From an uncultured Acidimicrobiales bacterium (GTDB lineage: Bacteria; Actinomycetota; Acidimicrobiia; Acidimicrobiales; SZUA-35), in contig CALKTH010000029.1 of assembly GCA_937997485.1 (NCBI GenBank), positions 1 through 62,191 of the forward strand: DNA of 62,191 nucleotides, read 5' to 3'. The notes under the pieces were generated by a model. It was given only the letters and a program-made list of their open reading frames with translations. It was not told the DNA's origin and searched no databases. A program made the translations under genes and the position numbers. Positions 9,004 through 19,005 of the stretch are shown piece after piece; position 1 is the first letter of the stretch, and every line of letters begins with the position of its first letter.

Positions 9004-9024
9004 ACAACCAAGTTTCTTGGTTGT
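9004..9024. other. Perfect 9-bp inverted repeat (ACAACCAAG-TTT-CTTGGTTGT)
   Basis: Compact perfect hairpin 20 bp from the perfect DnaA box in the rpmH-dnaA spacer. It has no T-run, so it is less likely a terminator than an operator or origin structural element. Confidence 0.6.
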
Positions 9025-9043
9025 AGGTCAATGCCCCTCGTGC

Positions 9044-9052
9044 TGTGGACAA
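9044..9052 (-). promoter_or_regulatory. Perfect DnaA box (TTGTCCACA)
   Basis: The plus strand reads TGTGGACAA, so the minus strand matches the actinobacterial consensus exactly. It lies about 200 bp upstream of the dnaA start and is a candidate for DnaA autoregulation or an origin subregion. Confidence 0.8.
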
Positions 9053-9253
9053 GTCTGTGGGATTTGGGGACATTGTCCTTCTTGCGACAAAACGCAAATT
9101 CCCAGCTCAGCGCCCCGAAACACCGGCGCAGGTGCCTCAGCTTGCTGGGCACGTCGACCGAAAGATCTCCACACCTATGCCTCGAACGACCCCGACACGG
9201 CCCTCCTCTCATCTCGACGTATCCGTCGCGATGATCGGTTCGCAGGTCGAGGC

Positions 9254-10696
9254 GTGACCGGCGAAGACGTCTGGAACGAGGCTGGCGCACTTCTTCGGGC
9301 CCAGATCTCCGATGGGGTGTGGCAGAGCACCTTCGCCAACCTGCGCGCTGCATCACTCGACAACAACACGCTGACACTTCAGGTGCCAAACGCCATCATT
9401 CGAGAAAAGCTTGATGGCAAGTACCGCCCGTTGGTGGAAGATGCCGTGGCCGAGGCCAGCGGACACGACTACGCGCTCGACTTCGAGATGGCCATTCCCA
9501 CGCTGTTCGATCTCGATACTCCCGAACACGATGCCGGCACCTCCAACTCTCACTCGTCTGACGCGGAGAGTTCCAATGCCGTCGGTCAGAACGACGATGC
9601 GCTCGACGTCGTCTTCCCCCAAGCTCCGGCCGAGCCAGCGGCGCCGAACGCCAACGGCGTCGATCCCGTTCGTCGCTACAACTTCGAGGGATTCGTCATC
9701 GGCACCTCGAACCGATTCGCCCACGCCGCTGCACTCAGCGTCGCTGAGCGCCCCGGAGGCTCATACAACCCACTGTTCATCTACGGCGACGCCGGCTTGG
9801 GCAAGACCCACCTGCTCCGAGCCATTGAGTTCTACGTCAACGACGTGTACCCGCGCCTCAAAGTGCAGTACGTCTCAACCGAGACCTTCCTCAACGAGTT
9901 CGTCGACTCGATCAAGAACTCCCAAGGTGCAGACTTCAAGCGGCACTACCGACAGATTGATGTGCTGCTCGTCGACGACATTCAGTTCATCGCCGGGCGC
10001 GACGGTCTCCAAGAGGAGTTCTTCCACACGTTCAACGAGCTGTACGGCAGCAACCGTCAGATCGTGTTGTCCTCCGATCGCCCACCAGACGCCATTCCCA
10101 CGTTGGAAGACCGTCTCCGCAGTCGCTTCATGATGGGGTTGCTCACCGACATCCAGCCGCCGGATATCGAAACCCGCATGGCCATTCTGCGGAAGAAGGC
10201 CGAGCGAGACGGCTACTTCCTCCCCAACGAGGTCAGCGAGTTCATCGCCGACAACATCACCTCGAACATCCGTGAGCTCGAGGGCGCGCTGAACAAAGTC
10301 ACCGCCTTCGCGAACCTCAACCAGCAACCCATGACCCGAGACCTCGCCGAGCGAATCCTCCGAGACTTCATCAGCGACCGTCAGCCCCGCCCGATCACCG
10401 TCGACATGATCCTCGGTATCACCTCCCAGCAATTCAACTTCACCGTTGAAGAGCTGATGGGCAAGTCACGTCGGCGGCCGCTCGTGATCGCCCGTCAGAT
10501 GGCGATGTATGTCACTCGCGAACTCACCGAACTGAGCTTCCCACTCATCGCCAAGGAGTTCGGTGGTCGAGACCACACAACGGTGATGCACGCCTGCGAC
10601 AAGATCTCTGCGCTGATGAAAGAGCGCTCTCAGATCTACGACCAGGTCACACAGCTCGAGAAGACCGTTCGCGATGAATCGACATCAAACGGCTGA
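9254..10696 (+). CDS. dnaA: Chromosomal replication initiator DnaA
   Basis: 480 residues from GTG 9254 (VTGEDVWNEAGALL), the family-like N-terminus; the open frame continues upstream but without homology-like sequence. Domain I is followed by a short, acidic, variable linker (about residues 75-140). The AAA+ domain has Walker A GDAGLGKT at 178-185, Walker B VLLVDDIQFI and sensor motifs. Domain IV carries the DnaA-box recognition signature GRDHTTVMHACDKI. It unwinds the origin and loads the helicase. It is the first plus-strand gene at the divergence point, with DnaA boxes on both sides. Confidence 0.98.
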   Translation: MTGEDVWNEAGALLRAQISDGVWQSTFANLRAASLDNNTLTLQVPNAIIREKLDGKYRPLVEDAVAEASGHDYALDFEMAIPTLFDLDTPEHDAGTSNSHSSDAESSNAVGQNDDALDVVFPQAPAEPAAPNANGVDPVRRYNFEGFVIGTSNRFAHAAALSVAERPGGSYNPLFIYGDAGLGKTHLLRAIEFYVNDVYPRLKVQYVSTETFLNEFVDSIKNSQGADFKRHYRQIDVLLVDDIQFIAGRDGLQEEFFHTFNELYGSNRQIVLSSDRPPDAIPTLEDRLRSRFMMGLLTDIQPPDIETRMAILRKKAERDGYFLPNEVSEFIADNITSNIRELEGALNKVTAFANLNQQPMTRDLAERILRDFISDRQPRPITVDMILGITSQQFNFTVEELMGKSRRRPLVIARQMAMYVTRELTELSFPLIAKEFGGRDHTTVMHACDKISALMKERSQIYDQVTQLEKTVRDESTSNG

Positions 10697-10780
10697 AGTC
10701 CGCACGGTTGGCCTCCCGCTGCGACATGATGGGACGCGTTCGAACGTAGTGAGTCTCGTGTGGAGAACTCCGGGATGGGC

Positions 10781-10789
10781 CGTGGACAA
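10781..10789 (-). promoter_or_regulatory. DnaA box (TTGTCCACG)
   Basis: The plus strand reads CGTGGACAA; one mismatch at the last base of TTGTCCACA. Confidence 0.65.
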
Positions 10790-10852
10790 CGCGACCCTCA
10801 TCAACAGCTTCTCGGGAGCTCGTTGAAAACCTGGGGACGGCGCCGTTGGTGC

Positions 10853-10861
10853 CGTGGACAA
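10853..10861 (-). promoter_or_regulatory. DnaA box (TTGTCCACG)
   Basis: Same sequence as the box at 10781, same orientation, 72 bp away. Confidence 0.65.
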
Positions 10862-10893
10862 CAAAACATGCTCCCAGCAGGGGGAATGCGAGT

Positions 10894-10902
10894 CTGTCCA
10901 CA
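10894..10902 (+). promoter_or_regulatory. DnaA box (CTGTCCACA)
   Basis: One mismatch from TTGTCCACA, opposite orientation to the two preceding boxes; a weaker AATCCACA follows directly. Confidence 0.6.
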
Positions 10903-10909
10903 ATCCACA

Positions 10910-10960
10910 GGACCTACTACTACGACAACCCATATAAGAAGAAAAAAGTAGACATAGAAG
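10910..10960. other. AT-rich candidate DNA unwinding element
   Basis: The segment from CTACTACTACGACAACCCAT through TATAAGAAGAAAAAAGTAGA is the most AT-rich stretch of the origin region and adjoins the DnaA boxes. Confidence 0.5.
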
Positions 10961-11020
10961 CCCACAGGGCTCACCGGCGCCGCAGAACGGATCCGGGCAA
11001 CGAATCAGGGAGCTACAACG

Positions 11021-12112
11021 GTGAAGTTCCGTTGCGAACGAGATGTGTTGGTGGAGGCACTCGGCATTGCCGGGCGTGCTGTGAGCGGTCGTGGTGGTCT
11101 GCCCGGTCTCTCAGGTGTTCGCGCCGACCTCCAAGGAGATCAACTCCGGCTCACCGGTAGCGATCTGGATCTCACCATCACCGTGTCAGTCACGGTCTCC
11201 GGTGAAGCCGACGGTGTTGCCGTCATCCCCGCCCGGTTGGCTTCCGACATTGTTCGGGCCCTCGAGCCGGGAGCGGTCTCCCTCGTAGCGGAGGCCGACG
11301 AGCTGCGTATTGCCGCTGGTCGAAGTGACTTCGCCATTCGCTTGATCGCTGGCGATGACTTCCCCCAGATCACCGAGCTCGCGTCCGAAGCGGTCTCGCT
11401 CGATTCAGCCATGCTCGCCCAGGCGCTCAACCAGGTCGTGCGGGCGGCTAGCTCGGATGACTCGCGTCCGATTCTGACCGGCGTGTTGTTGGCGGCTGAA
11501 GCTGACGGTCTTCGTCTTGTGGCCACCGACTCCTACCGGCTGGCCATGCGCGACGTGCCCGGTGCATCGATTCTGGGTGAAGGCCAGACGGTCCTGATTC
11601 CGTCTCGTGCACTCAACGAGTTGAACCGCATCCTGGGCCAGGGCGACCAGGTACAGCTCCGCCTCGGCGAGCGTGAGGCATCCTTCGAAGTCGGCGCCGT
11701 GTCACTCATCACCCGTCTCATCGAAGGCGAGTTCCCGAACTACCGCGGCCTGATCCCGGATTCGCATCCGAACGTGCTCACGCTCAATCGTGATGAGCTG
11801 CTCGACGCCCTTCGTCGTGTGAAGCTGCTTGCTCGCGAAGCCACGCCGGTTCGCCTTGAGATGTCTTCCGAGGGCCTCGAGCTCGTGGCCGTCACCCAAG
11901 ATGTTGGTACCGCTCGTGAGCAGATCGAAGGCTCCTACGACGGTTCGCCGCTCACTGTGGCGTTCAACCCGCAGTACCTCCTCGAAGGCGTGGAAGTTGC
12001 CGCGGCCGAAGAGGTCACGTTGTCCACCATCGATGAGTTGAAGCCAGCGCTGGTTCGCATCGCAGGCAACGAGGAGTTCTTGTATCTCCTCATGCCCGTG
12101 CGTGTGTCCTGA
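11021..12112 (+). CDS. dnaN: DNA polymerase III beta sliding clamp
   Basis: 363 residues from GTG 11021 (VKFRCERDVLVEAL), with AGGGAG upstream. The ring-shaped processivity clamp of the replicative polymerase has three repeated clamp folds; visible signatures are PGLSGVRADLQGDQLRLTGS in the first, RPILTGVLL and LVATDSYRLA in the second, and VALNPQYL-like AFNPQYLLEGV with LMPVRV at the C-terminus. Length is typical. It lies between oriC and recF, 38 bp before the latter. Confidence 0.97.
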   Translation: MKFRCERDVLVEALGIAGRAVSGRGGLPGLSGVRADLQGDQLRLTGSDLDLTITVSVTVSGEADGVAVIPARLASDIVRALEPGAVSLVAEADELRIAAGRSDFAIRLIAGDDFPQITELASEAVSLDSAMLAQALNQVVRAASSDDSRPILTGVLLAAEADGLRLVATDSYRLAMRDVPGASILGEGQTVLIPSRALNELNRILGQGDQVQLRLGEREASFEVGAVSLITRLIEGEFPNYRGLIPDSHPNVLTLNRDELLDALRRVKLLAREATPVRLEMSSEGLELVAVTQDVGTAREQIEGSYDGSPLTVAFNPQYLLEGVEVAAAEEVTLSTIDELKPALVRIAGNEEFLYLLMPVRVS

Positions 12113-12150
12113 GCTGACACTTCACTCGCTGCCCGACCCCAGGTCTCCTC

Positions 12151-13290
12151 GTGCGGATCACGCGGCTCTGGCTGCAAGATTTCCGTAGCTACGACCATCT
12201 CGACCTGCCGCTGGGGGAGGGGCTCACCGCCATCCTCGGCCCGAACGGTGTCGGCAAGACCAACTTGCTCGAGGCCCTTGGGTTGCTGGCCACACTGAAG
12301 TCTTTCCGTGGCGCGCCGACCGAACGGCTGGTGCGGCGAGATCAGGCACAAGCGGTAATACGCGCCGAAGGTCGCCGAGATGATCGTGACGTGCTGATCG
12401 AGTTGGAGTTGGCGAAGGGCAAGACCCGGGCTCAGGTCAACCGGCAGCGTCTGCAGCGCACGCGAGATCTGCTCGGCGCGATCCGGGTCACCGTGTTCGC
12501 CCCTGACGACCTTTCCTTGGTGAAGGAGGGTCCGGCGGTGCGGCGAGAGTTTCTTGATGACGTGCTGGTCGCGCTGGACCCCCGCGTGGATGCCGTTCTG
12601 AGTGATCTCGATCGGATTCTGAAGCAACGCAATGCGCTGTTGCGGCAGGCCGGTGGTCGTCTCGATGAAGCGGCCGCTGCCACGCTAGATGTGTGGGATG
12701 CGAAGCTGGCCGCAGCTGGGGCCCACCTCACGATTCGACGAGAGAACCTCCTGCACGAGGTCATGCCGCTCGTGGGTTCGTCCTACAGCGTGTTGGCCGG
12801 CGAGGAGACCGAGATCACGGCGTACTACGCCCGATCGTGGTCGACCGAGGAGATGGCTGAGGCGGTGGAAGGGGCGCGCCAGCACGATGTACGCCGAGGC
12901 AGCACCTCCGTCGGCCCCCATCGCGACGACGTTGGTTTCGCCATCGATGGCTTCGACAGCCGCACCGAGGCATCCCAGGGCGAGCAGCGAACACTTGCGC
13001 TGGCGCTGCGGCTGGCCGGGCATCGCCTGATCTCTCAGAAGCTTGATGATGCGCCGTTGCTGCTGTTGGACGATGTCCTGTCCGAACTCGATCCAGACCG
13101 AGCCTTGGCGTTGTTGTCCACCCTTCCCCCAGGCCAGACCGTGATCACCAGCGCATCGGGTTTGCCCCCGGGTACCGTTCCCGACCAGATACTCCGGTTC
13201 GACACCGAACTCGGCGGCTTCGTATCCGAATCTGTCTCGGATCTGTCACCCGCCCTCACGAACCCAACCAACGGATCCACCGATGGCTGA
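12151..13290 (+). CDS. recF: DNA replication and repair protein RecF
   Basis: 379 residues from GTG 12151 (VRITRLWLQDFRSYDHLDL). An SMC-like ABC ATPase that helps load RecA at gaps. Walker A is GPNGVGKTNLLEAL near residue 30; the ABC signature SQGEQRTLALALRLA and Walker B LLLLDDVLSELDPDR are near residues 275-315. It has normal length and is followed by a DUF721 gene overlapping its stop by 8 bp, as in mycobacteria and streptomycetes. Confidence 0.96.
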   Translation: MRITRLWLQDFRSYDHLDLPLGEGLTAILGPNGVGKTNLLEALGLLATLKSFRGAPTERLVRRDQAQAVIRAEGRRDDRDVLIELELAKGKTRAQVNRQRLQRTRDLLGAIRVTVFAPDDLSLVKEGPAVRREFLDDVLVALDPRVDAVLSDLDRILKQRNALLRQAGGRLDEAAAATLDVWDAKLAAAGAHLTIRRENLLHEVMPLVGSSYSVLAGEETEITAYYARSWSTEEMAEAVEGARQHDVRRGSTSVGPHRDDVGFAIDGFDSRTEASQGEQRTLALALRLAGHRLISQKLDDAPLLLLDDVLSELDPDRALALLSTLPPGQTVITSASGLPPGTVPDQILRFDTELGGFVSESVSDLSPALTNPTNGSTDG

Positions 13291-13576
13291 ACCGAAACCG
13301 ATTGGTCGCACGCTCGAACAGTTCTTAGAGCACATGGGTGCACCGCCGGTGAGCACCGTGAGCACGCTCGCCTCGCGCTGGGCCGAGATCGTTGGGCCGG
13401 CCCTGGCCAACAACACGCGACCCGTCGAGGTGGTCGATGGTGTCCTTGTCGTGGCGTGCGACGACGCCATGTGGTCCTCCCAAATTGGGTGGATGGACGG
13501 TCAAATCAAGACCCGTTTCGCTGAGGTCTTCGACGGGCTCGAGATTCGCCGCGTGAGCGCCAGAATCAGCAGCTGA
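13283..13576 (+). CDS. DUF721 (DciA-like) protein
   Basis: 97 residues from ATG 13283. The conserved core is LASRWAEIVGPALANNTRPV then GVLVVACDDAMWSSQI, the DUF721/DciA fold, a KH-like domain. DciA loads the replicative helicase DnaB in bacteria that lack DnaC; in actinobacteria this gene follows recF, as here. It overlaps the recF stop by 8 bp, indicating translational coupling. This is a compact version without the longer N-terminus seen in mycobacteria. The helicase-loading role is assigned by family. Confidence 0.85.
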   Translation: MAEPKPIGRTLEQFLEHMGAPPVSTVSTLASRWAEIVGPALANNTRPVEVVDGVLVVACDDAMWSSQIGWMDGQIKTRFAEVFDGLEIRRVSARISS

Positions 13577-13653
13577 CGCCGCTCTCTTCCATCGACCTGA
13601 TTCCCGCATGAAACCTGGGTGGTGTCCCATCTGCGGACCCTCCCGACTGGTAG

Positions 13654-15711
<2,058 letters not shown>

Positions 15712-15720
15712 GGGAACCAC

Positions 15721-18393
15721 ATGAGTGATCTGCCGCCCACCGGCGATGGCGAAGACACGCCAGACGAGCCTGAAAACACCAGCCCCGACACCGGGGACGA
15801 CGCCGTCGACACGGCGACGGATGGCCTCGTTGGTTACGACAACGTCGAACCCATTGAGATCCAGACCGAGATGGAACAGTCGTTCCTCGAATACGCGATG
15901 TCGGTCATCATCTCGCGCGCCCTTCCAGACGCTCGAGACGGCCTGAAGCCCGTGCACCGGCGGATTCTCTGGAGCATGTTCGACGCCGGCCATCGTCCAG
16001 ACCGCAGCCATGTCAAGTGCGCCACGGTCGTCGGCGACGTGATCGGCAAGTACCACCCGCACGGCGATCAGGCCATCTACGACTCGCTGGTCCGCATGGG
16101 TCAGTCGTTCTCGTTGCGCCACACGTTGATCGATCCCCACGGCAACTTCGGCTCGCCTGACGATCCTCCCGCTGCGTACCGCTACACCGAGTGCCGCCTG
16201 ACCAACCTGGCCATGCATTTGCTCTCTGACATCGACGAGGACACCGTCGATTTCAAAGAGAACTTCGATGCCAAGCATCAGGAACCCGTTGTTCTCCCCA
16301 GCCGATTCCCCAACCTGTTGGTCAACGGCTCGCAGGGCATCGCGGTCGGCATGGCCACGAACATCCCGCCGCACAACCTCAATGAGGTCATCGATGGTGT
16401 CCTCCACCTGATCGATCATCCCGAGGCGACGCCGGACGACTTGATGGAGTTCATCAAGGGACCGGACTTCCCCACGGGGGCCCAGATCCTGGGCCGGGTT
16501 GGTATTCGCGACGCGTACCGGACCGGTCGGGGCTCGGTCCGCATGCGGGCGGTGGCCGAGATCATCGAAGGCAAGACCAACGATCAGATCATCGTCACCG
16601 AGGTTCCCTATCAGGTCTCCGTCGAGACGATCGCTCGCAAGACCGCTGAGCTGGTGGAGCGAGGCGACCTCACCGGCATTCGCGAGATCCGCAACGAATC
16701 GGCCAAGGGCAAGCTCCGGCTGGTCTTCGATCTCAAGCGCGACGCCACCGGCCTGGTCGTGCTCAACAACCTCTATAAGCACACACCGATGCAAACCAGC
16801 TTCGGTGTGAACATGGTCGCCCTTGTCGACGAGGTTCCCCGCACGCTGAACCTGCGAGAAGCCCTCGTGGCCTATGTGGGTCATCAGCAAGAGGTCATCA
16901 CCCGTCGTTCGCAGGAACGGCTCCGCCTCGCCAACCGTCGAGCCCACATCCTCGAAGGCTTTCTCCGGGCCCGAGACATGCTGGACGAGATCATCGCTGC
17001 CATTCGGGCCAGCGAAGACCGCCCTGCCGCTCGTGATGCATTGGAGAACGCACCGTTCAGCTTCTCGCCGGAACAGGCGGAAGCAATCCTGTCGATGACC
17101 CTCGGCCGCCTGACCCGGCTGGCCCGAGTCGAAATCGAAGAGGAACTGGCCGCACTCCGAGAGACCATCGCCGAGCTCGAAGCGATCCTCGCTGATCCGG
17201 TCAAGCGAGATCAGGTCATCAAAGACGAGCTGGGCGAGATCCGAGAGAAGTTCGGTGAGGACCGCCGCACGAGCCTGGAACTCGACATGGGTGAGCTCGA
17301 CATCGAAGACCTCATCGATGATGACGACCTCGTCGTGTCACTCTCCTCCACTGGCTACATCAAGGCCGTCTCAGCCGAAGAGTTCCGGAGTCAGAGCCGT
17401 GGTGGCCGAGGCGTCACCGGCGCAAAGTTGAAGGATGACGATGACGACCTCGTCGATCATCTCCTTCACACCACAGCCCACGCCTACCTGTTGTTCTTCA
17501 CCACTCGGGGCAAGGTTTATCGAATCAAGGCCCACTCCATCCCGGTCACCAGCCGCACCAGCCGCGGCATGGCCCTGGTCAATCTCCTCCAGCTGCAGCC
17601 GGAGGAGAAGGTCCAGGCCATCATCGACACCCGGGACTACGAGACCAACCAGTACCTCTTCTTCGCCACCCGCCAAGGCCGAGTGAAGAAGACGCTGATG
17701 AGCGCCTACGACTCATCGCTCAAGGCCGGTCTGATCGCCATCAACCTCAACGACGGCGATGAGCTCGTTTCCGTCGTGGCCACGAACGGCGTGAACGACA
17801 TCTTCATGGTGTCTCGCTTCGGTCAGGCCCTGCGGTTCAGCCAAGACGATGTCCGCACGATGGGCCGCACGGCCGCCGGTGTTCGAGGCATGAAGTTCCG
17901 TGAAGGCGATGAACTCGTCTCCATGGACCTCTTCCAGCCCGAAACCGAGCTGCTGGTCGTGACCTCCGAGGGCTACGGCAAGCGGACCGATCCCGATCTG
18001 GTCACCCGCAAGGGCCGAGCCGGTCTCGGTGTGCGCTGCGTCAAGGTCAACGAGAAGAAGGGGCAAGTGGCAGGCGCCATGTTCGTCACCCCGCTTGACG
18101 AGATCTTCCTCATCTCCACCAACGGTGTCGTGATCCGCACCCGCGTTGGCGATGTCTCCCAGCAGGGTCGAGACGCCACTGGTGTCACGGTGATGAACCT
18201 GGCATCCGGCGATCGAGTCGCAGCTGTTGCTCGCATGCTCATTGCCGAGGAACCCGAGGGTGATGTCCTCGAGGGCGAGGTTGTTGGGGAAGTCGATGAC
18301 GCGTCAGCCGACTCAGACAGCCCGGACAGTGGCGACGCATCACCTGATGCTGCACCCGACGACGCTTCCTCAGACGACTCCGGAGACGACTGA
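15721..18393 (+). CDS. gyrA: DNA gyrase subunit A
   Basis: 890 residues from ATG 15721. The DNA-cleaving subunit. An acidic N-terminal extension (about 40 residues) precedes the core [20 protein letters not shown]. The catalytic tyrosine is Tyr155 in [10 protein letters not shown]. In the quinolone-determining helix [11 protein letters not shown], the position equivalent to E. coli Ser83 is Gln117, and the Asp87 equivalent is kept (Asp121). The GyrA-box-like motif appears as [11 protein letters not shown] in the C-terminal pinwheel. The last 60 residues are an Asp/Ser-rich acidic tail, which in other GyrA proteins tunes supercoiling activity. Confidence 0.97.
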   Translation: MSDLPPTGDGEDTPDEPENTSPDTGDDAVDTATDGLVGYDNVEPIEIQTEMEQSFLEYAMSVIISRALPDARDGLKPVHRRILWSMFDAGHRPDRSHVKCATVVGDVIGKYHPHGDQAIYDSLVRMGQSFSLRHTLIDPHGNFGSPDDPPAAYRYTECRLTNLAMHLLSDIDEDTVDFKENFDAKHQEPVVLPSRFPNLLVNGSQGIAVGMATNIPPHNLNEVIDGVLHLIDHPEATPDDLMEFIKGPDFPTGAQILGRVGIRDAYRTGRGSVRMRAVAEIIEGKTNDQIIVTEVPYQVSVETIARKTAELVERGDLTGIREIRNESAKGKLRLVFDLKRDATGLVVLNNLYKHTPMQTSFGVNMVALVDEVPRTLNLREALVAYVGHQQEVITRRSQERLRLANRRAHILEGFLRARDMLDEIIAAIRASEDRPAARDALENAPFSFSPEQAEAILSMTLGRLTRLARVEIEEELAALRETIAELEAILADPVKRDQVIKDELGEIREKFGEDRRTSLELDMGELDIEDLIDDDDLVVSLSSTGYIKAVSAEEFRSQSRGGRGVTGAKLKDDDDDLVDHLLHTTAHAYLLFFTTRGKVYRIKAHSIPVTSRTSRGMALVNLLQLQPEEKVQAIIDTRDYETNQYLFFATRQGRVKKTLMSAYDSSLKAGLIAINLNDGDELVSVVATNGVNDIFMVSRFGQALRFSQDDVRTMGRTAAGVRGMKFREGDELVSMDLFQPETELLVVTSEGYGKRTDPDLVTRKGRAGLGVRCVKVNEKKGQVAGAMFVTPLDEIFLISTNGVVIRTRVGDVSQQGRDATGVTVMNLASGDRVAAVARMLIAEEPEGDVLEGEVVGEVDDASADSDSPDSGDASPDAAPDDASSDDSGDD

Positions 18394-18432
18394 GCGCTGA
18401 GGCACCAGCACTTCTGAGCCTCGCTCAGCCAA

Positions 18433-18466
18433 CTTCTTCCCCTGTTACGCCACGACAGGGAAGAAG
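18433..18466 (+). promoter_or_regulatory. Hairpin covering the ribosome site of the TadE-like gene
   Basis: CTTCTTCCCCTGT pairs with ACAGGGAAGAAG around a 9-nt loop, with a single bulged C (12 bp in all). The 3' arm contains the GGGAAGAAGG Shine-Dalgarno-like sequence that ends seven bases before ATG 18475. No T-run follows, so it is not an obvious gyrA terminator. Confidence 0.55.
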
Positions 18467-18474
18467 GTGCCCGC

Positions 18475-18810
18475 ATGCGGGACGACAAGAACACGACGGA
18501 AGTACCAGCAGGAGAGCGGGGAGCGGCGCTGCCGCTCATCGCCCTCTCTCTTGCGGGCCTGCTCATCGTCACCTGGCTCTTGCTGGGCGTGACCCAGCGG
18601 GTGGTGGCTCGGGCTGATGCGCAGGCGGCTGCCGATGCCACGGCGTTGGCCGGGGCAATGAACGGCCGCTCGACCGCAACCCGCGTCGCTTCGGCGAACG
18701 GTGCGATCGTGATCTCCTTCTCCTCGACCGGCAACCGAGTGGATGTCGTGATCGAGCGAGACGGCGTACGGGCCGTGGCTAACGCCGAGCGCCGCTTGAG
18801 CTTCGACTGA
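18475..18810 (+). CDS. TadE/TadG-like single-helix protein
   Basis: 111 residues from ATG 18475. A short charged leader is followed by ERGAALPLIALSLAGLLIVT, a pilin-like hydrophobic helix beginning at a Gly-Ala site, and then RADAQAAADATALAGAMNG, the alignment characteristic of TadE/TadG-like Flp pilus-associated proteins of actinobacteria. The remaining 50 residues would form a small external domain. No tad secretion genes are near it; it stands alone after gyrA, and its ribosome site lies inside a hairpin. A pilus or export role is inferred from the helix pattern only. Confidence 0.7.
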   Translation: MRDDKNTTEVPAGERGAALPLIALSLAGLLIVTWLLLGVTQRVVARADAQAAADATALAGAMNGRSTATRVASANGAIVISFSSTGNRVDVVIERDGVRAVANAERRLSFD

Positions 18811-19005
18811 GGTCAGGCTGCGAGCTCGTGGAGGAGATCGTCGTGCGATGGCGTCACGGCTTCCACCTCATCCGTCCCATCCCGGTGTGGGTAGCAGAAG
18901 TGGATCGGAAGAGACCGCACAGAAGCGCCTCCAAAGGCAGCCAAGGGAGGGTGACGCGACCGGTGGTCCGTGGCTCGGCCATATTCGTCCTAGACTCGTG
19001 CAGGT

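Larger units (their letters stand above)
8681..9253. other. rpmH-dnaA divergent intergenic region with DnaA boxes
   Basis: 573 bp without a gene. It must hold the divergent rpmH and dnaA promoters. It contains one perfect and one near-perfect DnaA box and a perfect 9-bp hairpin. The open frame that runs through it in phase with dnaA encodes a Cys/Pro-rich sequence unlike any DnaA N-terminus and is not accepted as coding. Confidence 0.75.
10697..11020. other. Probable oriC (dnaA-dnaN intergenic)
   Basis: 324 bp without a gene between dnaA and dnaN, the usual actinobacterial oriC location. It contains at least three near-consensus DnaA boxes (10781, 10853, 10894) and an AT-rich tract at about 10910-10960 just before dnaN that could be the unwinding element. 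Parts of it also serve as the dnaN leader. Confidence 0.8.

Noticed and set aside
8918..9253. Possible N-terminal extension of DnaA from an upstream start
   Set aside because: The extra 112 residues are Cys/Pro-rich, do not resemble DnaA domain I, and overlap the DnaA box and hairpin; GTG 9254 gives a family-like start.
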